This document shows, one piece after another, positions 15,201 through 30,200 of a DNA stretch of 64,000 nt. Origin of the DNA: Ciona savignyi (lineage: Eukaryota; Chordata; Ascidiacea; Phlebobranchia; Cionidae); the NCBI GenBank assembly GCA_000149265.1, contig CH003047.1, forward strand, positions 337,067-401,066. Direction: 5' to 3'. Position 1 is the stretch's first letter. Every line of letters begins with the position of its first letter. Both the position numbers and the translations under genes were made by a program. The notes beneath the pieces were generated by a model. It made no database searches and was not told where the DNA came from. It saw only the letters and a program-made list of their open reading frames with translations.

Positions 15201-18200
15201 ACTCAAGTATATATTAAAGCATGAAGACAATATTCCCTACTCGGAAATAAAATATATGGCAGGCAAGTGTGTGGTTGTCAACCAAACACAGTGTTTTTAT
15301 TTGAATTATAATAATCACACTAATTTATTTGAAATATAATAATCACACTAATTTATTTGAAATATAATAATCACACCAATCCCTAATAATATAAATAGAA
15401 TTATCTTGTAACTATATAGTGTACATGTAGTAATAAAATAACTTAATCACAATGTTGTCAAGGTATTAATTTTTAAAATTTAAACTTTTTGTCTGGCGTT
15501 TTAACAGGTTTGGTAAAAGAATTAGCCAACAGCCCATTTGTAATGAGGGAAGATAACAAATCAGTAAACAACATTGCTAATGAACCAGAAAAGGTAAGAT
15601 GGACAAAATCCCACAGCTTTTGGATATGGTTTGTTTTGATGTCTACCTCCCTCTGTACCTTTTCTATGTATAAGCCTTTATTTTATCTTCATTATGCAAT
15701 TCCAGCGTGTTAAGATCTAACAGCTCGCCTGCAGACTTGAAAAATAATGTGGTAACCAAACACATAAGAGGTAACAGAATGTAAATTATAAAATGTACAA
15801 AGAAGGAGCAAATTGCCTCCTTTTGCTCAGTATTTAAAATCGTGGCTCTTTCCATCGCAGTAATATAATTTATCAACCACTTCATTTAAATCAACTTTCC
15901 AGGCTCCCCCACCCTCCAAATTGACTGTGTCAGCTGAATCAACTGAACTGACAATGGGTTCACTTCTTCCAGATTCCGTGGTTCAAGCCCTGCATATTGA
16001 AGCAGGTGAAGTAGATGAATGTATATGGAAGTGCGCCACGATGATTATGTACTGCGGTTATAAATCAAATTTCGTTAGCCAAATATTAAAAGCAGCTAAT
16101 AATAATGAACAAATTGTGAATATGCATTTTATTCTAATGATTCGTTTTTGATTATGGCTGCTCGTGTATAACACCCGTTGTTTTCAACTTTCGAGTATGT
16201 ATTGTATAAATGCCATATGTTTTCTGCTGATAGATCTGTTCCTGTGTACAAAGTCTAACTTTGACACAACTCCATGCAGATTGATAGAAGTTATTTTACT
16301 GTGTTCTGTTTTTTCGGTTAGCTCTTCGGTTAAAGTCTTCACCTCCTGCTGGCAATTGAAATGTTGTGGTATCGAAACTGCCTCCTCGCTATACAGTTGT
16401 ATCCTTGATAAATTATTTTTTAGCCGCCTGAACTAAACCCAGTATATATATATATAATAGAAAATATATTAGGAATGTCTTGTTTATATACAACACACTG
16501 CAATAGATCCGTTAACCGACGGTAGGTACAAGGTAATGTGATGATTGCCTGTGTGATAACTGTCTAAATTAACCTTTTTTTCAGCGGAAAGTTCACCTCC
16601 CGAGAACCCCTCTTTGCTGCCACCCGACGACAATACAACAGTCACCACATCATTAAGCGGAGTGCAATGTTCAATTACTAGCACCGAAAGCATTAGGTCT
16701 TCAAAAATTGATACACCCCAAGGTAATTCGTTAATTTCCGGTATTTTAGTAACGATATTACCTATAAAAAAACACTATTAAAACTTACTCTTACCATCAC
16801 TTGTATACTTTTTATGACTTATCCATTATCAAAATTCATATCCACACACACTCTAAACCTCTTCCCAAGCTTTTGTCGTCTTATACCTCGTTATCTACAC
16901 AAGTACACACTTTTTTCCTTATCTACACCAAGTTATCGCGATTACAATATTCCTGCCTCGCAGAGGAGGCAGTACGACGTAAAATCGATTGTGATGTCAT
17001 AGTGGCCACATGCGAAACGGCACTCAAGCTGTGTGCCAAGCGGTTCCCGCTGCACAACAAGTCCATTTATCGTCTGGCCCACCTCTACGCAAGCCGCACC
17101 GAGAATCAAGTAATCATTGATTATTATGACGTATATGCAATACATGTATAAACTGTATACATCTCTTATAAGAGCCTCAATATAATATCCTCATTTAAAT
17201 CGTAATGAAAGCTCGCATTATGAATTATACAGCCAATCGTTTTGATGTAGTGTTATTAACAAACGTTTTAGTAACCAGTCAATCGATTTTAAGTGTTTTT
17301 TTATGATTGTGAATTTTGATATTTCGTTGAACACGGAATACACAGGTATCGATTCGTCTAATATTTAATTTCACCATATAAAACATGCTGGCTGTATTAT
17401 TCATTATCCCAATATTTGGGAACGCAAAGAAATGATTCCCACACATGTGGTGGGCGGCGCTGGTGAACATAGGTTTTCCTCCATAACTTCGCTTGCGTTA
17501 TTCGTCCCAGTAATACTTCCGACGCATAGCGAGGTTGGCATGTGTGCACACGGCAATTAGGATCCGCCTTATATAATTATAAATGAGCAGTTTTGTTGTT
17601 TTTAAGCACAGTTTTCTTCAGCTACTGCAGTGGTCTGTTGCAGTCAATAATCCTCGGCACCTCGTCGCCTTGGCAGACGAGTTGAAAGATTACATGACGC
17701 CAGTCCCGGGCCTGTTATCGGATCGCAACAAGACCAACATTTTTAACGGTGTTTGGAGAATTCCGGTCGACGACATTGATAGGTTGGTTACTTAATCGCT
17801 ATGTCATCTCAGTTCAACGTATACTGTGACGTCATAAACAATCGATTAAAGCGCGCACGCAAACAAATAAATGAGCAAATCCCATTGCTCGCCTGACGGC
17901 TGTGTTTGCAATCAAGTCGGATCAATATTTCTCCTGGTAATTTTTATTATAGTTGCCAAAGTTAATTTACATTTTCAATTGGTTTTATATCATTACATTA
18001 GGTTTCCCACGCATGTACCTCTTTTAATGTATCAATCCATTCCAATTCCAAAATGGGTCGGACTCACTAATAAGGTTTATGCGTTCTCACGGACATTTAA
18101 CTGGGGCATGTGTCGTGTGTATGTATATATATTTACCGGTAAATGCAAAATTGTCCACCCTATGGAAGGTTTTTTGATTTATTACACATGTCAAGTTAAC

Positions 18201-21200
18201 TGACCAACTACTGGTACCACTATAAATGCAAACCATTCGCATTGGGTAATGGTTACATATTTGTACTTAATGGACGTCCATGTCCTGTGGTATAGAAGAG
18301 GTCACATTGCATACATTGCATGGCCTCTCACCCCGAAACCTTGGTTGGCGCGATATATATATTTGTCCCATGGTTTTGCGCCGGGGATCATACATAGTAG
18401 CCACCACATGTGCGATTTGGTTTAGAACTTCATTAACCAACAAATACATTGACTTTTTTCAGGCCCGGAAGCTTTTCATACCATCTTAATCGCTGTGTGT
18501 CGCTGTTGCTGAACACCGCACGAAAGTTGGCTCACAGCCAAACGTTGCTCTACCTTCACAACATGCTGAATCGGAACCCAGACCACGGCAAGTAAGTGCT
18601 TTCAAAATCTTTAACGCATCACGATATTTAGGCCAATTCTAAACGGCCGAAATTTAAAAAAATACGGAAATTCGCACATTACAAGAACAGCTCAAATCCT
18701 CTAACCCTTATGCTGTTAGGTTTGATTAGCGATTAATATAAAATTCCGCAGTTGCATAATTTAAATCCATATTTTCGGGTTTTTGTTGCGAAATATGGTT
18801 ACGATCTCAAAGAAATGTTTAGCGCTTGTTAGATGCGGAGGTTTAACTTCAATGGTCGTAATAACAAAACGTATAACATTGCTTGAATTTCAGGTTTCGG
18901 TTCAATAGAAAATATAAAGGTATTTTTGTAGGTGTTGCATTGATATTATTGTTTTTACAGCGTTTCATTTGTAAGATTTGTATAATTTTTAATACAGCAT
19001 CTCCATATACACGATATCGTTACTGTAAAATTTCATAAACTTTCTATCCAGTTCGTTGACTATCTCGATTGTTAGTGTGTCGCTGGTCGCCCGAAAGTTT
19101 GCCGAATCGCAACTGGTCGCTAGGTAGTCGGTTGTGTCATTGGGCAAGAAATAAACTTTTACTAAACGTGAAATAACGTTTTAATCATGTATAACACACT
19201 GCATTAAGCTCGGGTAACATCTTACTTGTGTTAACTAAAGGCCAGAAAGTGCGTTTTTTGTTCCACTATTTTTTTCTTCATAACCCTGTCTCTTCATTTA
19301 TCCAATCAAAACGGGACGTATAATTCTGCATGTTTAATGAACCCAAATGAACAGTAACACAAGTAAACTCATGGCATTTCTGTTTGTATAGAATGTTGAG
19401 AGAAATAATCACGCATCTATACGGTAATCAGTTCCCTATCAAATAAAGACCGCCTTAAAATATAACATTTTCTCCTCAAAAGCAGGAGGCATAACTGCTT
19501 TTCTAACAATGCACCTGCGTATGACCTTACAATACAAGTGTGAAAAGAAACAATTTATTTCCTTCCACGTGATTGACAGTTTGGTTTTATTAGCGCTTTA
19601 TCGGCATTCGCACACAGCGAAGTTTAACAAGATTCGAAAATATTCTCTATTATTTCAGGGAGTAATTTTTGAGAAATGCTTCTTGTTTTCTCCCAGGTTT
19701 AAACTAAAATAGTGCTTTAAAAGGTTCAGAAAAGGTCACCCGTCTGTTGTGTTTGCGCGATATATATACATCTAATTTTAGAAATACACAGTTAATTATT
19801 TAACTAATTGCACCGAAGATGTCAACTAATTTAAGTTTGTAGTGCCTTTGTCGAATTGTATGCGGTTTTATTAAATTTTGTTGTAAGAGTTAGTATCGTT
19901 TTTTTGTATTTTTGCAAATGAAATATTTGTTCTGCCATTCGCTTAGTTCTGATTCAAATGATCCCGATGATCCAAACTGACTGATAATTTTATTCGTTCT
20001 AATTCACTTGAAAATCTAGATTTTAATATCCAAACCTGTTTTCATTTGTCATGTAAGTAGGTTTTCAATTATTGCAAATTTTTTATCAAATTATATACCT
20101 TAACACATAAGATCTGAATACCTAGCCTAAGTACCAAACCCCAAGAGACTGCCTCACATCGCTGTCGTACTCGGCCGACCTATGTGTCTAAAAATGTTAA
20201 AGTTCCGAAGGCGTGACTCTTTCACAAATATTTGCTCTTTGAAAATTATATATAGAACAGTGTTGCCAGTTTTCAATCATTTAGCTTGAATTTCTAAAGC
20301 CAGTAAGCTGATTGTGAAATTCGATTTCTTCATTCCATTGTCTATTTTAATCGTCCAATTGTTGTGGCCTCTTTGAGTAGAGCACTGTCAAGTATCTATG
20401 CCGTAAAATTCCCTAATTGAAGTCGCATACCCCGACACATCATCATCTCCTAATATGTATTTCGACAATTTAATTGTGCAACGTATAACGCGCGATACTT
20501 GAAAACTGTACTAAATGTCTGCAATGGCATTGAAATCTAGTTATATTAAAGCGCTTGTTTTGTCTTTAGGTGAATTTTTCTATCTGCGTTTGTGCATTTT
20601 GCAATCGAAATGTTGCACTAGTCTGTTGTGTGTTTGTACGAAAACCGAGAGGTTGGATTAATCTATAATGCAACCAACTTGTGAGTTTTAGGGTACTTTT
20701 CCTATTTCTAGCCGGTTTGGTATATATTTCTAGCCGGTTTGGTATATAGCAAACCCCCTGCACTCTTTACATTAAAGTACTCTGTCATTTAACCAATCAA
20801 TATACATCCATTTAAATTATATTTAATTATTGACAATTAATTGCAAATGGTTTATTCAAGTTTTGAGGGTAGTCGGGCATTTACGTCATTTTTCCAAATG
20901 TTGCATTGGCGTATTTAATCAGTTTTTTGCCTTGTAATCCTATTTCTTTCATAATAAAATTAATTGCTGCATCTTTCATAAATGAAATGAAAAAATATTG
21001 AAACATTATTTTCTAAATGTTTTTGATTGGCGTGTTAGAGAAATTTTATGTTTGTTCTTGTATATATATTTAATTCAATATACCACTGCTGTAGTTGGAA
21101 TCAAAGCGAAATCCGTTAAACGTCACGATAATTCAGTTAATATTCTTGAATTGGTATTTAGTTAATGGAAGTTTAGAACAATTTATGAAACTAGGTTATT

Positions 21201-24200
21201 GTACAACAGAAATCCCGGACCAAATTCACCTGCCAAACATGGCATTAGCCCTGGTTTTAGTGTTTTCCCCATTACCAGGTCAACGCAATTTTGTTAAAGC
21301 TCTGCTGCTTGTGCAGCTTGTCAATCTAAACTGACCTTTTTCACATGGGAGTGTTTAAACCCCGAATATTATCCAAACCACGCATTGAAATATCAGTTTT
21401 GGTGTAATGTTTCACATGTCAATTTAGAGGTATTGTAAAACATCATGAAAGGTCAAAAACTAATGGAAACCCAAATTATTCTGAAATAAGCATCTGAATA
21501 GTACTGTCTGCACTATTGTATTATGTATGAATTTCGGGCTTCGGCAATGTGTACATAGGTCAACGATAGGTGTGTTTAGGCTTGTCGCAACACCTGGTGC
21601 GTTTCTATAGACTGCGGAAATGGAATCCTTTAATATTTCCATTCCAAATCTGAAGGGGTGTGGTTAGCGTTTTAATTTGTGTCCTTTTAAAGAACCCCAC
21701 ATTTTTTTAAAAATGCCTGATTCTTACAGCTCCAAACGTGCAGACTTCAGGTTTTAATTCCTGTCACGTAATAAGAATGGACTTACTTGACTTTACGTTC
21801 GTTGAAAACTTCATAGAAAATGTGGCAGAACACTTGCACCACCCTAAGATATTGTCACCAGGTAGTATCTCAAATAAACTCCTTTGACAGCGTTTATTCA
21901 AGCGAACCGATGGTTTGTAATCCTAATTAACCTCTTTTATTTCGCGTTTATTCACGGTTGTGTCAGGCCATGCTTAAATTTACCTAATAATAATAAGTAT
22001 ACTCGAAATACAGCTCAAACATGAACAGGAGTTATTTTGACAACTGAAGAAAATATTTCTGTGGCGATAAGGACTAAGTTTTTTTAAATTTAAACCCAGT
22101 CATTGCAAAATGACTGCCGTGTCGTTATTTGGAGAGGATGCTTATGATAGCAATGAGATACTAGACATTCAACCGACGTTATCTGACAAAATCTGGCGTA
22201 TACAGGTTTTTTTTCTCTTATCGCAATAAGCTCTGCCCTTAATTGTGCAGTTTCGTTTGTGTATAGGTTCTTGCAAAATGACAGCGCCTTATGAGCCTGC
22301 ATTACAAACACCTGTGTTAAAACCAGTCCACATAATTAAATGACGTATCTACGTCACTTACTGTAACAGCACAAGTGTAGTTACTCCGCGCTTGTAAGGA
22401 CAAGTTTCGTTAACCTGTGTAACCAAGTCGATTACGAAACCCGTCCAAAATACACAAGTGTTATTATTTTTAAACCTTTACATGCCAGCCACGGGACCTC
22501 CCATAATTGCACAAACTATAAACCAGTACAACAGAGTCCATTTCCCTATGGATTAACGGACATAACAGTAGTGCGCATGCGCGTAAACAAGTTTTTCGTA
22601 CAGAAATAATTCAACTCAATGTTCATTGTCTAAAAATTGCTAAATCTTTTGTTCATTTTGTAAAATAGAAATGACCTGTTAATCAATTGCCGCGTGTGCT
22701 TTTGTATTTCCACGAAAATGCAACCGTGAACCGATATAGCACGCTAACCTCCAACCGACTTCGTGTTCATCCTGGTATGATGTATACACAATGCAACTTC
22801 GAATTGCGGCTTCAGGCGATATTTCCTTAAACTGCTATTTTTAGAGAAACCCAATACGCCATCGAGTTATTTTAGTATTTTTGGAGAAAACATAGTAGAT
22901 GTTTTTTTTGTGTTTTCTTAATACACAGTATTGTCCAAAAATATTCACCGGTCGCTCATTGACAAGAGAACGAAGGTTGTTTTTCTGTTCAAACTGTGGT
23001 CAGTAGATTTGATTAACTTATATTTCGGATTTTTTTATTGCTGTGGTTCACATTTCTTAAATTCTCTACGATAAGGACAGCCTTGTGACAATTTGGTTTA
23101 GTTGCTTAAATAATCACCTCACTACGCCACTGGGTTTTGATTTCCAGAGTGTTCGTGATAAAGGTTGGCGAGTAGTGATAGCATAGTCTTCGCAATATTT
23201 AAACGTATGGTTTAGAAGTGGTCAAAAGTAAAAACTTGGAAACTAAACTGTACAATGCCACGCGCATATCCTTTATTATTTAATACTGATCTTGTATTGA
23301 GTTCTTCGACAACTTTACATGCGTCTATTTTAACGGCTGTTTTTCGTGAACAAATACATAACATTTCTAGCTAAATCCACATTTAAGTCGAGTTTTAATT
23401 CTGTATGAACAACAGGTGTTTTCGTGGAATTGTGATTAATATAAATTTCTCTTCATAGAATTAAAAGGTGTTTTGAAACCGTTTTTTTCCAAAAAAATAA
23501 GTTTTTTTTAATTTCTTAACCACAGGTTGCGACAAGTTCAACCAGTGGATAATGATGTGCGTGTGGCGTATGTTGACTTTTGGTTGGTGTGTATGGTTTA
23601 GCGAGGCATTATTACAAATGAAGTGACATGGCTGAGAATCCAGATGTCCTGCGATCAAACCCAAAATAGATCAAAGACTAGTTCCGGTTAAAATAATAAA
23701 TCTCGCGCCATTGGATAAGTAGCTTCATTTATCCAGGTTATCTTAAACACGTTTATATTCAGACCCTGATTAGTGTGGTATCCGACTGTTTAGTCTGGTG
23801 GATAGTGCGTTGCCTTTCAACCGAAGGGTCGCAGGTTCGAAACTGGTCACTAGCTATTCGGCTGTGTCCTTGTACAAGGCACTTAACGGAAAATATTGGA
23901 ACCAGCAGATTAAAGTGTTCTACTAAATTGGAGGAACGTGTAAATCATATTCATAACAACACTGCAATTAGCTTCGGTAATCCGACGGTGGGCGCGAGGG
24001 GATCTGTCGATTGCCGATTCACGGAGCTTAACATGAATATCCTATCCTATACCATATAACCCTTATACGTTCACAAGTCGGACTTATAAAAAGCCTAATC
24101 GGAATATAAAACCCATTAAACCTATAAACCGAACTCGACATAAAGCATCAATGCTGCGTCGTTTTGTCCGGGTATTGATTTGTACATAATAAATAATTGA

Positions 24201-27200
24201 TGAAGTAGAATAGGCACATTGCAAATGTACAACACTTGTTATTATACTTCCGTGACTTTATCTCATGCCCACTTCAAAGAATTCTGGAGTTATTTTAATT
24301 TTTTAAGGGGAACTTGAATTTTCTTCTCCAAACCAAAATACTGGGTTGTGTTTTTCCTCTCTTCTTTCTTTAACTTGCCTTTTTCACTCACTTCTCAGTC
24401 GTACTAAAATAAAACTGCATTGAGGGAGGGTGTATTCAGTTCCTTTAGACAAGAATTACAGCGACCAAGTTCTCATTATGGTCAAATTTATTCAACCAAA
24501 ACTATGGAACGGACAGCAGTAAGCTATTTGTTTGTGAGACGCAGTGGTTGATATTGAAGGCGGTTTACCAAAATATAAAAGAGAGTTGTAAACATGTAGT
24601 TGTATCATGGGAACTTTTAATTAGTATGGATTTTTTTACTTTATGTTAAAACTTACAGCCTAGCCATACCTTACACAGTTATAAAGGAGTTTTAATAAAC
24701 GTTTTTGATATTTTAAATTAGATTTCCGAAGGTATACGACCCACAAAATCGATTTTCCTGTTCATTCGTTTTGGTTTTGTTCATGAAAGGGCCAATCAAT
24801 TTATTTTAAGCGAGTTTTCACTGTTTAAAGTTCGTTTTTACGCCCTAGTGTCATTCGCAAGTTAAATGTCTCACTGGTTAAATTTATTAAATTGGGTTTT
24901 GTAAGGTATAGCGAAGTCTTCAGTTATGTTTACATTTTAATTTGACACATTTCACCTCTGTCATTTCGTTCTTTTTTTTCTGCTTCATTATTTATTTTAT
25001 CATTGTTAAATAAGCTTTGTTGAAATGAAATCTTCTTTAAACTCATTGGAAAATATATTTGGATTGAGAAAGTAATATTGTACGTCGAAACGTAATTCCC
25101 TATTCTACAAAATAGCAGACCAATTGTATAAACCTACGCACGCCCGGTCCCAATGCTACGTCATTTGTACGATGACTGAGCGCGTTCAAACAAAGTCTAA
25201 ATATATCCGTGTCCGAGATAACTTATGTTTTTACTGCCCGAGGGATCGCGTTTTCTGGCCTTTCTAATTTGATTGTCGGCAGAGTTTATAATCTTCCCTT
25301 CTATCTCGCTTGATTTTTACCAGCCACAAACGCGTTTCGTTTCTCGTTTTTTTTTTGTAAAAATACATACCATGGCTAGTATTTTCATTTACTATTGGAA
25401 TATTTAGTTATATATTACATGCGCTGCATATCATGCATGTGTTATGATGCATGGTTTCCCTATTCCGACTCGGTTTTCATTCGATAATTCATTATTTCGA
25501 CACTGTGAACACTTTTATTGACCATGCAATTTTTCTTCTAATCATATAAATATTTGATTTTGAGTTGCCGCACTAAATATCATGCTTTGCGGCAAATACG
25601 TCATCGCAGACAGTGACGTCATTCTTTCTTTGTTAGTCGTGCGTTACGGTGCGGCGCGTATGCCCAATTTAACCTCGCCCTCAGTGCGTAGAGGTTAAGC
25701 ATGCAGCTTCGTATGCATAACATAGGTATAACATTTCACTATATTAGGTCATATCCCTGATATATATTGAAACTGTCATACAATTGCTCGTCTCGCATAA
25801 TTTTGTAGACTTTTCGAATAATACACGCCGCCAAACCGTTCGCTATCGGCGACGGGTTATTCTAAATATAACGATTTATTTAAATGGAAAGTCGCACGTT
25901 GATCAGTGCAAAACCTCTTCTCAGAAATAAATAGGAACAGTAGAACTGGTCAGAAAATAAATACCGAGAAAAAAATGTATACTCCAAATTCGTGACTGAA
26001 AAACGTAATTATAAAAAAACACATAAAAAACGCAATTTTAACATACAACTTTGCTTTGTATAGTGTTCTTTTGTCGGTTATAATGCTTAATGGTGGAGCA
26101 CCTCGGTACGAATACAAATAATGCTTTGACTTTGACTTAAAGTTCACCGATCACTTTGCTTTGTACATATCGGTTGTTATGTCGCTCCAAGTGGCCACTT
26201 TAGCGGGGTGAAAACCCCTTGAGCTGTATAACCGGCACCCGTCCCTTCTTAATCTCTATCTGCTTCACTGAGGATCTAACCACAGTGCTGGTATAAAAGT
26301 GTCCTTGAAGACGTTATTTGCTGGAATCCTTTATTACTTTTAAGCGCAATTTAGGAATACTTGAAACCGGGAAAATATGAAATTTACTGAAGTATTTTCC
26401 ATAATATGAATTGCACTATAAGATGCTATTCGATTTTTGGTAATTGTTTAAAATCGTAGCCAGATATTGGCGCAAGCTTTATTTGGAGTTCTTCAAAAAT
26501 CTTATACTTGCCAGCTCAACAGAATAACTTGCCATTGTTCGATTTCCACAGCAGATGAACACGTTGACAGTTTTTATTTTACACCATCACGCAAACTCAC
26601 CAATTGCTTAATAAAAAAGTGTGATCATATATTGCTTCAGCCGGAAAATACTCGTGTTCATTCTAGACTGTGGATAAACGCAGGTGGAGTTGTGATATGG
26701 ATAAACGCGATATCACCTTGTGCATACTCGGGTGACCGAAACTATTGTAATGTGCTGAAGGCGATAGAGACATTTCCACTGTTTTTTGGTTTAGACAATT
26801 GCCTAATTTTTACCTTTTTTAAATTCATTTAATTGACCTATTTTAAATTGCAACAAACATATTTGAATTGCGCAAGACCGGGTTTCGTGCGTTTCATGCA
26901 ACCAAAATATATGGTGTGCCAATCATCGATCAAATATACATAATTCATTTGAAAAGACCATACTTCCTCATATACTGCTTCCGTATTACTTGATTAATTG
27001 ACATCGTAACTGGCTTATAAATTCCAGTAATTCAGTAAGTTATACGTGGGCTGCGGTGAAATCGTTACTCATTTGCTTCGGAAAATACAATGATGGCAAG
27101 TGGGTGGTTGTACAACGTGTCGTGGTGTGTGGACGTGGTCTATTCACACGCCGTATAACGCCGACGTGTATCCTTCGCCAACACAAAATCATACCACTCT

Positions 27201-30200
27201 CGAAAATCATTTGAAACCTGTCGTCGAATTTCAGCTATATGCGATGATATCATGGACACCACAGAATACGTAGTACGTTCGTTGCTACTATCAGCGAAAC
27301 CCTGCCTAAATAGCCATGAAATGTCGACTGTCAAAATTATTCGAATTAGACAAAATGGTGTTAGGTGATTTTAGATGGATGATATTTAACTTTTAATTAA
27401 TCGCTTTTATCGTGCTAACGGATATGCGATTCGACTAAACGTTGCATGACGCATTCTTATGCGTAACAGTCGCAGTTGGGAGATTATGGCGTTTATAATT
27501 TCTTTGAAAGTTCCGTCTTCTGAAACCCAACAAGTTCTAAATGCATATTAACCTGTTTATATACGGCAGGGTGGACAAAAAAAAACAATGCTGAGCTTTA
27601 AACTTAGTCCCAGCACAAAAACCCAGTCGTTTCTGTTATTTCGATCACACTAACAAACAAATTCCAACAGACGCTATTTGCGAGACGAGGATCGTGTAAA
27701 CCTCGCTAGGCGTGCTCTTGTTTATTGCCGGGCTGTGCTCAACCGAAAACTACGCTCCCTCCGACTAGCGAAGCCGCAAGACCACACTTATCACCTCCCG
27801 CTATCAACTCGCCCCTCTACTTCGTCGATCGTGACGTCATCGTTGCTCGGTCCTTTCGTCACTTCTGCGACCGAAAAATTCGATTCCGGGAATTTTCAAC
27901 AAGCTGGTCAATTTGTAATACGGCCTCTCGCGCCTGGTAAGTAATAGAATTGAAAATTAATAAAAACCTGTATATCAGCGCCACTCACCGGTTTTAACAC
28001 TAACTGCCTTAATGGATCTTTACTCAAATAAGACCCTATTGTGGTCTGGTGTCGCTCTGGTGTGTATCCAGACGTTTTTGAATGTATCACGTTCGTCCAA
28101 ATTGCCGCCGCGGGATCTTTCATACTTACGATGTCACCCTTAACAAATTTCTTTCCTGTTTCCAGACCCACAATTCAAAAGCACGAGCCAGCACTGCACA
28201 AAGTACTCGGTAAGTGATACAAGCCACTTGTCTGCAATGAAATATTCATATCTCATATTTGTTCCATCGTCTCACCACATCTGGCAGCAGTGCCAGCTAA
28301 TCAATAGATGTATTACTGGACTAAATATTACCGTCCCCATAACATAGAATTGGCTTAGTTTTGACGCGTCCTTTTTCACAAGTGAGATAGTATGTGAAAT
28401 TAATCCACTTATGGCGGATAATGGAATTTAGATTGCTTGAAAATGTGTCTTCTAAAGGCACATTTCAATTTTGGTATAGTTCATGTAAAGCCTAATATGA
28501 ATACATCAGAAATTTGCTATATCCTTTTAACATTTAAAGTTAAGGAGTGAAAGTAAACATTCACACTAATTTGTATGACCGAATTCTTCCAACACTTGTG
28601 TTTGTTTTTTGGATGTACAAAACTGTGTATAAAGGTAATCGTTACTCTTATCGTTATATTCTGGTCTTCCTTGTAATTATTTTGTAATAATTGAATATTT
28701 TAAGTCTTGTTAGTTGTTTTTTTTTATTGGTTGTTTAACTGTTAAGTTGTAAATTTGCCCCACACAACCAAGTTTGCTCGCATCCTGTATAAGCAGCACC
28801 ATTTCTCGGATAAAACTAAATCATAACGTTAATTTTGTGTCAACTCAGTTTTCGTAAGTTTGAACGAGTTTAGTTTGGACGTCTATTATATCCACGATTC
28901 TTGAACCTTTTTGTGGTCTTTTACGCTTAATCATTTTATTCTACATTTTTCAATGTTTGTGCTATTTTGTTTATCGTAAGAAACAAAAAAACAAATAGGC
29001 AAAATCTTTCTTTACGTGGCCATTATGAATGCAAACCCAGTGTCGGTGCTGATCATAAAATCGACTTTTATTCCAGATCTATCGATTGGGCGCTAAATTG
29101 GCATGGTTATTTCTTTTTAAGCTATTCTATATCTCCATGTACCACTACTATATATTTCAAGTGAAACAATCAGAATGATTTGTGCTAATCCTGCAGAGCT
29201 GCAGTTGCAATTGGCTCGTTGTTTATTTGTATTAATCGCTGGATAATAAGGTTTCCAGGAAGCCATCTGCAGACGGTTATAGTCGCTATTTATAGAGCGA
29301 ACTGTGATTTACAAATCCGCGAGCCCAGCTTGGTATATGCAAGCGACAAGCAATTGAGAAGCATAATGTCACCATATTTCGTCATATCACACCTTGGCAA
29401 ACATGAAACTGCACTACAAATGATTGATGCAGCTCTTACCTGTACTTATTATTTACATCTAGCTCTGTTTCTTTTAACCTGAACAAGACCTGTGGTATGT
29501 AACAGTATAATCTCTAGTATGATCAAAATGGGTTGTTATATCATTCCAAAGACGTCATCAAATTTACTATCTGTTGCAAATCGTTTAAAATGCGCTTAGG
29601 GTACGTTTGTCGCATTACCTTTAAAAACAATTTAATTCATGTGACCAATTTAGAAACGAAACCTTCAGTAATAAGCCACGGCTAACTTCACGATTCAACC
29701 TAGAAATGAGATGACCACCATATGGTGTTGCCATCTTTAAATGGCTGTGCTGCGTTATAATCGCTTTGACCATCTGCTGAGTGCATTCGGAAATGTGTGA
29801 CTCCCAATAACAATGTTTAATCATTCATTTGGAGTATTTCTAAAACAATATAGCACTGTTTAACTGATGTATAATTGGGAGGACTTGCTCGCACAATGCT
29901 GCAATAAAACTTGACACCCACGAAAGTTATTTGATGTCGGTCTATTAGACATTGCATGATTCCGGGAATTCTCCGATGAAGTCATTTGTAAATTAAATTA
30001 GTTGTGTAATCGAAATGTGTTTTGGGTTTCGCGCGCGCCATTTCGCCCGCATATTTTAACGACATCTCCTTCGCCGGTTCATCCATCTCCACTTGCGAGA
30101 GAGAAAAACTTTTTCGTCGTATACACCGCCCTCCTGGCCAGCGAGCTTCACTCTAAAAATAGAAGAGCGTTTCCGTCTGCCTAGCGCGTGCTGCGTACAC

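Larger units (their letters stand above)
18592..27670 (+). other. CABIN1: Large CABIN1 intron 31 (9.1 kb)
   Basis: No exon-like segment with convincing coding character was found here on either strand. The intron holds a diverged SINE fragment near 19118-19225, a full SINE at 23786-24050, a perfect 22-bp duplication at 20703-20746, and a TGACGTCA palindrome at 25614-25621 within a locally CpG-rich stretch (about 25590-25700). Most of the rest is AT-rich sequence in which I see nothing specific. Confidence 0.7.

Noticed and set aside
27140-27334. Minus-strand 64-residue frame with protein-like composition
   Set aside because: No recognisable homologue and no convincing splice sites or partner exons; it lies just upstream of CABIN1 exon 32.
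29219-29482. 87-residue plus-strand open frame in the large CABIN1 intron
   Set aside because: No acceptor with matching phase, no family resemblance, and CABIN1 exons 33 and 34 join in frame without it.
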